Below are positions 25,979-33,947 of a DNA stretch of 64,000 nt, one piece after another. The notes beneath the pieces were generated by a model. It worked only from the letters and a program-made list of their open reading frames with translations. It had not been told where the DNA came from and searched no databases. A program made the translations under genes and the position numbers. Positions within the stretch are counted from its first letter, which is position 1, and every line of letters starts with the position of its first letter. The DNA comes from Merdimmobilis hominis (GTDB lineage Bacteria > Bacillota > Clostridia > Oscillospirales > Ruminococcaceae): the NCBI RefSeq assembly GCF_016901855.1, contig NZ_JACJKY010000003.1, positions 107,799-171,798 on the forward strand. The letters run 5' to 3'.

Positions 25979-27373
25979 ATGGATGAACTGCGCAAACGGC
26001 AGAAAATCATATCCCAGCTTGTGGAGGCCCGTCTGGAGCAGGGCATTTCCCAGGCAGAACTGGCAAGGCGGCTGGGAATCCAGCGTTCCGGCATTAACCG
26101 CCTGGAAAGTGGGACACAGAACCCTACGCTTGATATGATCTTAAAAATCGCCTCGGCGCTGGGAAAGGATGTTTCACTGGAACTGAACGACAAGGAGGAG
26201 CCTATGAGTCATGTTTACAGTCTCCGCATTTATGATACGGAGCTAATGCGCTTTTCCATGGAAAAGCAGGGCTTGTCCGGCCTTGTGGCTGAAATCTTAT
26301 ACACCAACGAGGAGCAGGCCCATTTGCTGCCTTTGGATATGGAGCGCACCGGCGAGGGCGTCATTCATTGGCTGGAGCGGCGGGTTATCCCCAAAAACCG
26401 CGCCTTTGTGGACGAGATTTTGAAAACCCTTGGCCTTAGCCACAACGACACCAAGGGAATCATCGACGTGTGCAAGGGGCTGTCGCTGAACGACAGCTAT
26501 TGGGTGGTGCGGTCAGGATTTGAGGGGAAGTTCTCCCAATACAATCTTTATGAGCGCCCATTTCCAGAGAGGCTGGCATCCGTTGCGTTCACCGGACATG
26601 GCCACGGGAAAAACAGTTCAGCTATTTCCCCGGAGCTGACCACAGGCGGTATGCTGCCCAAGGCGTGGCGCTATGTGGAGCACGATGGGATTTATCTCTA
26701 CAAGGGCGGCACGACCGGCGCGTCCAATACGGGCCGGGAACCGTACTGCGAGTATTATGCTTCGCAGATTGCGGAAACCATGCGTCTGAACGCCGTGCAT
26801 TATGACCTGGAGAACTGGAAAGGCATTACCGCCTCTAAGTGCGCCCTGTTTACCAACATCGACACAGCCTATATCCCCATCGGGCGCATTGTCCGAACCG
26901 GGGGCATTGCCGCCTGCCTTGCCTACTACGACAAGCTGGGGCCGGAGTTTTCCGAGCAAATCCGCAGTATGCTGGTGTTTGACGCCCTGATCTACAATGA
27001 GGACCGCCACTTTGGAAACTTCGGCGTCCTGCGGGATAACCACAGCGGCAACATCATTGCGCCCGCCCCCATTTTTGACAACGGGCTGTCCCTGTTCTGC
27101 TATGCCGGCAAGGAAGATTATGCGAACCTGGACGAGTATGCAAAAACCCGTTCTAACCCCTACAACATCTCCTATGAGGAAGTGTGTGCGGAAGTCATGG
27201 GGCCAAAGCAGAAAGAGCAGCTTCGCCGCATGATCGGGTTCCGGTTCAAGCGTCACGAAAGCCTGGGCCTGCCGGAAGAACATTTGCAGGCTATTGAGAA
27301 GCATTTGGAGGGCCGGGTGCGTAAACTGCTGGCAATCCCCACCCGTCATTTGAAACAGGAGAAGGCGCGGTAA
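25979..27373 (+). CDS. XRE-HipA-like fusion protein (HTH plus kinase domain)
   Basis: 464 aa. Residues ~10-65 are an XRE helix-turn-helix (ISQAELARRLGIQRSGINRLES). The remainder is HipA/CtkA-like: DALIYNEDRHFGNFGVL (about residue 337) carries the catalytic N-x-DRH-xx-N pattern and APIFDNGLSLF (about 361) the metal-binding D. HipA kinases modify tRNA synthetases and are held by HipB; here both seem fused. An internal AAGGAGG at 26192-26198 with ATG at 26204 could make the kinase alone, starting MSHVYSL. The main ATG has GAGGTGAG. Substrate unknown. Confidence 0.8.
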   Translation: MDELRKRQKIISQLVEARLEQGISQAELARRLGIQRSGINRLESGTQNPTLDMILKIASALGKDVSLELNDKEEPMSHVYSLRIYDTELMRFSMEKQGLSGLVAEILYTNEEQAHLLPLDMERTGEGVIHWLERRVIPKNRAFVDEILKTLGLSHNDTKGIIDVCKGLSLNDSYWVVRSGFEGKFSQYNLYERPFPERLASVAFTGHGHGKNSSAISPELTTGGMLPKAWRYVEHDGIYLYKGGTTGASNTGREPYCEYYASQIAETMRLNAVHYDLENWKGITASKCALFTNIDTAYIPIGRIVRTGGIAACLAYYDKLGPEFSEQIRSMLVFDALIYNEDRHFGNFGVLRDNHSGNIIAPAPIFDNGLSLFCYAGKEDYANLDEYAKTRSNPYNISYEEVCAEVMGPKQKEQLRRMIGFRFKRHESLGLPEEHLQAIEKHLEGRVRKLLAIPTRHLKQEKAR

Positions 27374-27452
27374 AAACGAATATCTTTTTTGGAGAGCGTT
27401 CTGAAAATAGACGCTCTTTTTTGCTGCCCATTTTTAGAGAGGAGCGTGAGCG

Positions 27453-27644
27453 ATGAACCATTATGATGTTACCATCCGGGAAACGCTGGAGGTGAAAATG
27501 AAGGTGGCGGCAAACAGCCGGGAGGAGGCCGAGCAGTTTGCCAGGGACCAATGGAAACGCGGCGAGGTCGTTCTGGACGCCAGCCATTTTACCGGCGTGG
27601 AGTTCCATGCCAAGCGGTATTCCCGTGACCGGGGCGAGCGATGA
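27453..27644 (+). CDS. DpnD/PcfM-like small protein
   Basis: 63 aa. MNHYDVTIRETLEVKMKV with EEAEQFARDQW and VVLDASHFTGVEF follows the DpnD/PcfM family pattern (about 55-65 aa; function unknown; commonly near mobilisation genes). GAGCGTGAGC precedes the ATG. It immediately precedes the candidate oriT region, as expected for a transfer-processing cluster. Confidence 0.72.
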   Translation: MNHYDVTIRETLEVKMKVAANSREEAEQFARDQWKRGEVVLDASHFTGVEFHAKRYSRDRGER

Positions 27645-27666
27645 GTTCTTTTTTCGACTGTCCCAG

Positions 27667-27757
27667 ATTCCCCGCAGGGGAATGGAATGTAGCTGTACCA
27701 GCAAGCATCGCCTTTGTGATACCACAAAGGCCGCTTGTTAGGGGGAACGCCCCCTAA
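27667..27757. other. oriT: Candidate origin of transfer (oriT): three stacked inverted repeats
   Basis: A 140-bp gene-free gap upstream of mobC and the relaxase. It contains ATTCCCC/GGGGAAT (27667-27683), CAAGC...GCCTTTGTG/CACAAAGGC...GCTTG (27702-27737) and a perfect 8-bp stem TTAGGGGG/CCCCCTAA (27738-27757). Serial hairpins next to MobC/relaxase genes are the usual oriT layout. The nick site cannot be assigned from sequence alone. Confidence 0.6.
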
Positions 27758-27785
27758 TACCCCTTTTGAAAGGATGGAGGTTTTC

Positions 27786-27899
27786 ATGGAAGGATTGTTT
27801 TTTGCCATTGGATTTCTGCTGGGCGGTGTGGTCGGCGTGCTGATTATGTGCCTGCTTCAAATCAACCGCATCGGCAAAAAGGAGGATTCAGAAGAATGA
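27786..27899 (+). CDS. DUF3789-like membrane peptide (37 aa)
   Basis: ATG at 27786 follows AAAGGATGGAGG. The product MEGLFFAIGFLLGGVVGVLI continues with a second half of one membrane helix and a polar tail KKEDSEE. This matches the short DUF3789 proteins that lie before mobC in Tn1549-like elements. It overlaps mobC by 4 bp. Confidence 0.68.
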   Translation: MEGLFFAIGFLLGGVVGVLIMCLLQINRIGKKEDSEE

Positions 27900-28327
27900 G
27901 AAAACGCAACGTACACGTCCAGTTCTGGCTGGACAAAAAAGAGGCGGAAGCCTTTAACAAGAAAGTAAAACGCAGCGGCCTTTCCCGCGAGGCGTACCTG
28001 CGCCATCTGGTGAACGGCCTGGTTCCCCAGGACGCGCCGCCGCCCGCCTACTACGACTTTATGCGGGAGCTTCACCGGATTGGCGGCAACCTCAACCAGA
28101 TCGCCCAGAAAGCCCATGTGCTGGGCGTCATTGATGAGCGCCGCTACGATGAGGAAATGCGGAAGTTTGACCAGCTCGTCCGGGACATCACCAAAGCGGT
28201 GATCCTTCCCCGCGCTATGGACACGAAGGGGTCCCCGCGAAGCCTGCTTCGTGGGGAGAAGGAGCACCCGCGAAGCGGTGAGCCTTTTGACGCTTGCGGC
28301 AAAAGCGGCAAGCGGAGCGCGGTGTGA
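27896..28327 (+). CDS. mobC: MobC-like plasmid mobilisation relaxosome protein
   Basis: 143 aa. The basic ribbon-helix-helix-like N terminus (RNVHVQFWLDKKEAEAFNKK) is followed by SREAYLRHLVNG, then MRELHRIGGNLNQIAQKAH (about residues 60-78), the bacterial mobilisation family signature. MobC proteins bind oriT and help the relaxase to open it. The start overlaps the DUF3789-like stop. The C-terminal 30 residues (SLLRGEKEHPRSGEPF region) are low-complexity and unlike typical MobC; they run over a G/C-rich repeat and may be an accretion. Confidence 0.85.
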   Translation: MRKRNVHVQFWLDKKEAEAFNKKVKRSGLSREAYLRHLVNGLVPQDAPPPAYYDFMRELHRIGGNLNQIAQKAHVLGVIDERRYDEEMRKFDQLVRDITKAVILPRAMDTKGSPRSLLRGEKEHPRSGEPFDACGKSGKRSAV

Positions 28328-28328
28328 C

Positions 28329-29765
28329 GTGGCTACCACGTCCATCTGGCGGGTGAACGGCTGGCTGGGCAAGGTCCTCATCTATATCGAGAATCCAGAT
28401 AAGACCGAAAATCCTGATTTCTTTGAAAAGCAGGATATGGATGGCAAGGAGGCCCAGGGCCTATCCGATGTGATCGAATATGCCGTCCAACAGCAAAAAA
28501 CAGGCAAGGCGGTGGAAAGCGAAGGCGAAACGGTCATGCGGCAGTTTGTTTCCGGGGTGAATTGCAGCCCCTCTACTGCCCGCGATGAGATGATAGCGGT
28601 AAAAAAGCGTTTCGGAAAGGAGGACGGGACTGTGGCCTACCACGGCTATCAGAGCTTTGCCCCCGGCGAGGCCACGCCGGAGCTGGCCCATGAGATCGGC
28701 CTTGCCCTGGCAAAAAAGCTGTGGGGTGAAAAATACCAGGTGCTGGTGGCTACCCATCTGGACAGGGAAAATCATCTGCACAATCATTTTGTAGTGAACA
28801 CGGTTTCCTTCGTGGACGGCATCAAGTACCATCGTACCGAGCAGGATTATTTCGATATGCAGCGGGAATCCGACCGGCTGTGCCGGGAGTATGGGCTTTC
28901 TGTCATTGAGAACCCCCAGCGGGGAAAATCCAAGCACTACGGGGAATGGCGGGCCGAGCAGGAAGGCCGCCCCACCTATCTCTCCCTTATCAAAGCCGAT
29001 GTGGATACTGCCATCCGTCAGTCTATGACGGAACGGCAGTTTTTTTATCATCTGCGGCAGATGGGCTATGACGTCAAGGTGGGCAAGGATATTACGGTCC
29101 GCCCGCCGAATTACCCCCGTGGACGCAAGCTCATGCGTAACTTTGGCGAGGACTACTCGATGGAGAACATCCGCAGGCGGATTTTAGCCCAGCGCCGCCC
29201 CCAGCGGGAACACAGGCCGGAGCCGTTTCGGTGCAGGCTCCACGGGGATTTGAAACAGGCTAAAAAGGCGACGGGGTTCCGCGCCCTCTACTTTCACTAC
29301 TGCTATCTGCTGGGGGTATTCCCCCAAAAGCAGAACCGCCCGCCCAGGCGGGTGCCTCATGCACTGCGGGAGGATTTGATCCGGGCGCAGGAGCTTACCG
29401 ATGAAGCCCGCCTTCTTTCCCGGCACCGCATTGACACCCTGGAGCAGCTTAACGCCTATCAGTCCGATGTGGAATCTCAGCTTGCCGGCCTGACGGAACA
29501 GCGGAAAAGCCTGTACCGGAAACTTCGCACCAAGGCGGTTCTGGCCGACCCTGCCCAGCAGGAGCACATCCGGGCTGAGATCTCCAAACTGTCTGCGCAG
29601 ATCAAGGAGCTGCGCCGGGAGGTGAAGCTGTGCGAGGATATTGCCCTGCGCTCCACTTCCATCAAGGATAAGATACAGGCCGCCCGTGAGGAAGTCTCCG
29701 GCAGGGATGAGAAAGCCCGCCAGGAGCCGGAGCAGGGCCGGGCGGCTCCCCCAGGAAGGAGATGA
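28329..29765 (+). CDS. mobA: Relaxase (MOBP-like, MobA/VirD2 family)
   Basis: 478 aa from a GTG at 28329, one base after the mobC stop; translation is probably coupled. The metal-binding histidine triad is HLDRENHLHNHFVVN (about residues 152-166), the H-x-D-x4-H-x-H arrangement of VirD2-type relaxases. Its nicking tyrosine is expected in the N-terminal 30 residues, where YIENPDK is seen. The C-terminal third (from residue ~360) is a long coiled coil with RLLSRHRIDTLEQLNAY and AEISKLSAQIKELRREV. It should nick oriT at 27667-27757 and pilot the strand to the VirD4 coupling protein at 31714. Confidence 0.9.
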   Translation: MATTSIWRVNGWLGKVLIYIENPDKTENPDFFEKQDMDGKEAQGLSDVIEYAVQQQKTGKAVESEGETVMRQFVSGVNCSPSTARDEMIAVKKRFGKEDGTVAYHGYQSFAPGEATPELAHEIGLALAKKLWGEKYQVLVATHLDRENHLHNHFVVNTVSFVDGIKYHRTEQDYFDMQRESDRLCREYGLSVIENPQRGKSKHYGEWRAEQEGRPTYLSLIKADVDTAIRQSMTERQFFYHLRQMGYDVKVGKDITVRPPNYPRGRKLMRNFGEDYSMENIRRRILAQRRPQREHRPEPFRCRLHGDLKQAKKATGFRALYFHYCYLLGVFPQKQNRPPRRVPHALREDLIRAQELTDEARLLSRHRIDTLEQLNAYQSDVESQLAGLTEQRKSLYRKLRTKAVLADPAQQEHIRAEISKLSAQIKELRREVKLCEDIALRSTSIKDKIQAAREEVSGRDEKARQEPEQGRAAPPGRR

Positions 29766-29771
29766 TTTTTG

Positions 29772-30584
29772 ATGTATAACTCAGGCGACGCGGCGGAGCA
29801 AGTGGTACGGATGAGCCTGGAGGGTGCTGAATTTGCCCTCAAAATCACCGGTTCTGCTGCTAAAAATCTGGCCGCCGCCCTTTACACGGTTTTGAAAGAC
29901 CAGAAAAAGACCAAGGGCAAAGCCCGCATTGAGGCTATGCTGCGGGAAAAGCGCCCCTTAAAGGTTTACACCATCAAGAAGGAGGATTGCCCGGAGTTTG
30001 CCAAGCAAGCCAAGGGGTACGGGATTCTCTATGCGCCTATCCCGGTGAAGAAAGGCGATGATACCATCGACATTCTGGTGTTCGAGGATGACGCCGCCAG
30101 AGCCAACCGGATCGTGGAGAAGTTCAAGCTCACCGTTGTGGATACGGCTTCGATCAAGGAGGACATTGAGAAATCCCGCGAACAGCGCGGCAGCGAACCC
30201 GCCGCGCCGGAGCAGGCCATGCCGGAAAAGAGCGAGGACGATCAGCTTTTGGATGAGCTGATGGAAAAGCCCGTCCAGAAGGAGAAGGCCCAGCCGGAGA
30301 ACCCGGCTGCAGAGAAGAACGCCCCTTTTGCTCCAGCGGCGGAAAAATCCCATCCGTCCGCGCCTATCTCCGAGAACAGCAGCAAGTCCGCAAGGGGTAC
30401 TTCTGATGGGGCCGAAAAGCCTTCCGTCCAGCAGGAGCTGCGGGACATCCAGGCCCAGCGGAAGAAGGAGGCGGAGGCTGCCAGGGCCGAGGAGCCGGCT
30501 GCGCCCCAGAAGAAGGCGGCTCAGAAAACCACACGGCACCAGCCGCCCAAACCCAAAAAGAAACCCAAATCGAAAGAGAGGTAA
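29772..30584 (+). CDS. PcfB-family (DUF3801) protein
   Basis: 270 aa. The N-terminal 125 residues (GDAAEQVVRMSLEGAEFALK, AREKRPLKVYTI-like segment, VFEDDAARANRIVEKF) are DUF3801/PcfB. In enterococcal pCF10, PcfB is an accessory that helps the relaxosome to dock on the coupling protein. The C-terminal half is a Lys/Glu/Ala/Pro-rich disordered region that ends PPKPKKKPKSKER. A TTG directly before the ATG at 29772 could also serve as start. It lies 6 bp after the relaxase in the transfer operon. Confidence 0.78.
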   Translation: MYNSGDAAEQVVRMSLEGAEFALKITGSAAKNLAAALYTVLKDQKKTKGKARIEAMLREKRPLKVYTIKKEDCPEFAKQAKGYGILYAPIPVKKGDDTIDILVFEDDAARANRIVEKFKLTVVDTASIKEDIEKSREQRGSEPAAPEQAMPEKSEDDQLLDELMEKPVQKEKAQPENPAAEKNAPFAPAAEKSHPSAPISENSSKSARGTSDGAEKPSVQQELRDIQAQRKKEAEAARAEEPAAPQKKAAQKTTRHQPPKPKKKPKSKER

Positions 30585-30590
30585 TCTGTG

Positions 30591-31514
30591 ATGAATAACT
30601 TTGATGATCTGTTTGAACAGCATCCCCAGGCGGAGGCCGCGCCGCAGAAACAGGAAAGCCGGAAAGAGCGCCCTAAGCGCCAGTGGTGGCAGGTAAAAGA
30701 GGAAAAGCAGCGAAAAGAAGCCTATGCCACCTTGGACCGGATTTTTGGAGAGTTCTCCGAGGGTACGGGCAGTATGGAGGCATATCTGGATGTGCAGAGC
30801 CGTTTTCCCTTCCACTCTGCTCGCAATGCGCTGCTGATTGGGGATAAATGCCCCGACGCGGTGCGTGTGGGCGGCTACAAGGAGTGGCATTCCCAGGGGA
30901 TCGAGATTTTGGAGGATGAGAAGCGTTTGCCCATTATCATCCTGGAGCCGGGCAAGGCATACCGCCGTGAGGATGGCAGCGTGGGCCAGAACTTTTACGC
31001 CAAGGAAGTCTATGATATTTCCCAGACCACGGCGCGGGATCTGGCGCAGCCCCAGGTGAGCTACGATGACCGCCTGCTCTTGAAGGGCCTGATCGCCAGT
31101 TCCCCGGTGCCCATCCGGGCTGTGGAGGAGCTGCCCCAGGGCCGTGGTGCCATGTTTTCCGCAGAGCAGAACGCCATCCTGGTGAAAAAGGGCATGGACG
31201 CGCCGGACATCTTCCGCTGTGTTTCGCTGGAGGTTGCCAATGTGCAGCTTGCCCAAAGCATGGACGGCTATTCCAGGGAAACGGACGGCTACAAAGCCTA
31301 TGCGGTCAGCTATATGCTCTGCAAGCGGTATGGCGTGGACGCCAAAGAGTATGAGATTTCCAAACTGGACGGCGTGTTTCAGGGGCAGGTCCCCAGGGAG
31401 GATATTCCTGCTGCCCTCACCGATATGCGGGATACGTTCAAATCCCTCAATGGCCGTATGGCCAGGGCTATGGGCCTCACCCGCGACAGCAAGCAGAAGG
31501 AACAGGAACGGTAA
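30591..31514 (+). CDS. ArdC/LtrC-like antirestriction-type protein
   Basis: 307 aa. The N-terminal domain with FPFHSARNALLIGDKCPDAV and VGGYKEWHSQG (about residues 65-105) follows the ArdC-type ssDNA-binding fold found in LtrC-like proteins. The C-terminal part has EVANVQLAQS, at the place of the usual HExxH metalloprotease helix, so the peptidase site looks lost. The tail TRDSKQKEQER is basic. Such proteins may coat or protect the transferred strand; this is from family knowledge. It lies between pcfB and the VirD4 gene. Confidence 0.7.
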   Translation: MNNFDDLFEQHPQAEAAPQKQESRKERPKRQWWQVKEEKQRKEAYATLDRIFGEFSEGTGSMEAYLDVQSRFPFHSARNALLIGDKCPDAVRVGGYKEWHSQGIEILEDEKRLPIIILEPGKAYRREDGSVGQNFYAKEVYDISQTTARDLAQPQVSYDDRLLLKGLIASSPVPIRAVEELPQGRGAMFSAEQNAILVKKGMDAPDIFRCVSLEVANVQLAQSMDGYSRETDGYKAYAVSYMLCKRYGVDAKEYEISKLDGVFQGQVPREDIPAALTDMRDTFKSLNGRMARAMGLTRDSKQKEQER

Positions 31515-31529
31515 AGGAGGAGTAGACCC

Positions 31530-31727
31530 ATGGAAAAACAGGAAAAAGTCGTCCTCACCCTGGACAGCTATGAGCATGGGATCATGATTCGCGCCCTCAA
31601 CGAACTGCGCAACGATATGCTGGAGGAACAGCGCGACCCCGGCCCGGTGGAGGACGTTCTGCTGAAAACCATTGACGCCCCAGCCCAAAAAGACAAGAAA
31701 GCGAAGCGCCGGGATGAAGCCAGATAA
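31530..31727 (+). CDS. Small conserved ICE protein, paralog of the gene at 2291
   Basis: 65 aa with AAAGGAGG upstream. VVLTLDSYEHGIMIRALNEL, RNDMLEEQRDPG and DVLLKTIDAP align with the product at 2291-2455 through nearly their whole length. It overlaps the start of the coupling-protein gene by 14 bp, so it may set the translation rate of that gene. Function unknown. Confidence 0.7.
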   Translation: MEKQEKVVLTLDSYEHGIMIRALNELRNDMLEEQRDPGPVEDVLLKTIDAPAQKDKKAKRRDEAR

Positions 31728-33537
31728 CAAGGCGGGCGGCCCCTGGCTCTATGCCCTGGGGCTGGTCCCGGTGATCTGGTTCGCCCTGTTGATTGCGCCT
31801 GCCATTTCCGGGGGACTTTCGGAGATTGTCAGCGCCCTGCCTGCGGCAATGAACAATCCATTCAAAATTGCGTGGTGTGAGGACAGTGTAAAAACTGTCC
31901 TCATTTTTATTGCCGCCTATGGGCTGGGTATTGGCATTTATCTCTCCTCCCGGCGCAATTACCGCAGAGGCGAAGAACACGGTTCCGCCAAATGGGGCGA
32001 TCCGCGGGCCGTGAATAAGAAATACCGGGACAAGGACCCGTTCAAAAACCGCATTTTTACCCAGCACGTCCGCATGGGGCTGGATGGCCGGAAACACCGC
32101 CGCAATCTCAACACTTTGGTGGTGGGCGGCAGCGGCGCGGGCAAGAGCCGGTTTTATGCCAAAGTGAACATCTGCCAATGCAATACGTCGCTTTTTATTT
32201 TGGACTGTAAGGGGGAGCTGCTCCGTGACTGCGGCGGTCTGCTGGAACGGATGGGCTATGAGATCAAGGTGGTGGACCTTCTGAACATGGAGAAAAGTCA
32301 CTGCTACAATCCCTTTGCTTATCTGAAATCCGACAACGATGTGCAGAAGATGGTGACGAACCTGTTCAAAGCCACTACCCCGAAAGGGAGCCAGTCCAAC
32401 GACCCTTTCTGGGACACGGCGGCCAGTATGCTCCTCATGGCGCTGGTGTTTTATCTGTGGTACGAAGCGCCGGAGGACGAGAAGAATTTCCCCATGATTA
32501 TGGAGATGCTCCGAGCCGGGGAGGTGCGGGAGGATGATGATTCCTACCAATCCCCCCTGGACGAGCTGTTTGACCGGCTGGAAATGCGCTCTCCGGACCA
32601 CATCGCCGTGAAGTATTACAAGGATTACCGTTCCGGCTCTGCCAAAACGCTGAAATCCATTCAAATCACCCTGGCGTCCCGCCTGGAAAAATTCAATCTT
32701 TCCTCGGTGGCGGCCCTCACCGCCACGGATGAACTGGACCTTTCCAGCCTGGGCGAGAAAAAAGTAGCACTCTTTGCGCTGATCCCGGACAACGACGCCA
32801 GCTTCAATTTCTTGGTAAGTTTGCTGTATGCCAGCACTTTCCAGGAACTTTTTTATTCTGCCGACCGGATACACGGCGGGAGCCTTCCCGTACCGGTGCA
32901 TTTTCTCATGGATGAGTTCGCCAACGTGAGCTTGCCGGATGATTTCGACAAGCTGCTGGCCACCATGCGCTCCCGGAATATCAGCGTTTCCATCATCATC
33001 CAGAACATTGCCCAGCTCAAGGCGCTGTTTGAAAAGCAATGGGAATCCATCATCGGCAACTGTGATGAATTTCTGTACCTGGGCGGCAACGAAACGTCCA
33101 CCCACAAGCTGATCTCCGAGAACTACCTGGGGAAAAGCACCCTCTGGCTGGACACCTACGGCAAGAGCACCGGGCATTCCGGCAGCTATTCCACCAACAA
33201 CCAGATCACGGGCCGGGAGCTGATGACGCCCGATGAGGTCCGTATGCTGGACAACAACCTGGCCCTGCTCTTTATCCGTGGCGAAGCGCCGCTGATGGAT
33301 GAAAAGTATGACCTCTTAATGCACCCCAACATCAAGTACACCACCGATGGCGGCGCGCCCGTCTATTCCCACGGCGGCACCGAAAACGCCGTGGCGGATA
33401 TGACCATTGGCCGCCTCACCCCCGGCGACCTTGCCAATATCCAGGAGCCGGAAACCCTTTACGAACTTCTGTCCGATGAGGACATGGAGAATATCTTTCA
33501 ATTTAAGGAGGACACCCAAAATGAAACTGTTTCATAA
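31714..33537 (+). CDS. virD4: VirD4/TraG-type coupling ATPase
   Basis: 607 aa from the ATG at 31714, chosen because it starts inside the upstream small gene and gives two N-terminal membrane helices (WLYALGLVPVIWFALLIAP and VKTVLIFIAAYGLGIGIYL). Walker A is GGSGAGKSRF (about residues 140-149). Walker B-like VHFLMDEFANV lies near residue 400. This coupling protein feeds relaxase-bound DNA to the type IV secretion channel. The C-terminal region has the typical GGNETSTHKLISENYLGK-like segment. The gene is followed without a break by the Maff2 gene, whose start it overlaps by 17 bp. Confidence 0.92.
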   Translation: MKPDNKAGGPWLYALGLVPVIWFALLIAPAISGGLSEIVSALPAAMNNPFKIAWCEDSVKTVLIFIAAYGLGIGIYLSSRRNYRRGEEHGSAKWGDPRAVNKKYRDKDPFKNRIFTQHVRMGLDGRKHRRNLNTLVVGGSGAGKSRFYAKVNICQCNTSLFILDCKGELLRDCGGLLERMGYEIKVVDLLNMEKSHCYNPFAYLKSDNDVQKMVTNLFKATTPKGSQSNDPFWDTAASMLLMALVFYLWYEAPEDEKNFPMIMEMLRAGEVREDDDSYQSPLDELFDRLEMRSPDHIAVKYYKDYRSGSAKTLKSIQITLASRLEKFNLSSVAALTATDELDLSSLGEKKVALFALIPDNDASFNFLVSLLYASTFQELFYSADRIHGGSLPVPVHFLMDEFANVSLPDDFDKLLATMRSRNISVSIIIQNIAQLKALFEKQWESIIGNCDEFLYLGGNETSTHKLISENYLGKSTLWLDTYGKSTGHSGSYSTNNQITGRELMTPDEVRMLDNNLALLFIRGEAPLMDEKYDLLMHPNIKYTTDGGAPVYSHGGTENAVADMTIGRLTPGDLANIQEPETLYELLSDEDMENIFQFKEDTQNETVS

Positions 33538-33874
33538 CGAAAGCAAGCAGAAGAAAGAAACCCGCAGCCTGCCCATGGGCAAAAAGAGCCGGAGCGCCTT
33601 TGCTGTTTATGCAGCCCTGGTGCTCATGCTGTGCTGCTGCACCACCACGGCCTTTGCCGCCAGCGACCCGTTGACGGTTATCAACAACCTCAGCGATTTC
33701 ATCTTCGGCCTGATTCGCGCCATTGGTATGATTCTGCTGGGCTTCGGCGTCGTGCAGATCGGCCTTTCTCTGAAAAGCCATGACCCCAGCCAGCGAGCCA
33801 ATGGTTTTCTCACTCTGGCCGGCGGTGTTGTGATTACGTTTGCGAAGGAGATTTTGACCCTGATTACCGGCTGA
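33521..33874 (+). CDS. Maff2-family small membrane protein
   Basis: 117 aa. AAGGAGG precedes the ATG at 33521. A basic N terminus is followed by a signal-like helix ending TTAFAASD, then two membrane helices with LIRAIGMILLGFGVVQIG and GFLTLAGGVVITFAKEI. This matches the Maff2 family, typically encoded between VirD4 and the TrbL/VirB6-like gene; it resembles VirB2-type pilins in layout. The start overlaps the end of the coupling-protein gene. Confidence 0.8.
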   Translation: MKLFHNESKQKKETRSLPMGKKSRSAFAVYAALVLMLCCCTTTAFAASDPLTVINNLSDFIFGLIRAIGMILLGFGVVQIGLSLKSHDPSQRANGFLTLAGGVVITFAKEILTLITG

Positions 33875-33947
33875 TTCTAATAACGGCAGTGTGGGGGCAG
33901 GCCCGTGGCGGCCTGCCCCTTACCGTTGCCGGAAAGGAGGTTGTTGA

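Noticed and set aside
31597..33177. 526-codon minus-strand open frame opposite the coupling-protein gene
   Set aside because: It mirrors the codon structure of the real VirD4 gene; the sequence resembles no family and has no ribosome site. Similar antisense shadows occur opposite the adhesin, VirB4, RT and giant genes.
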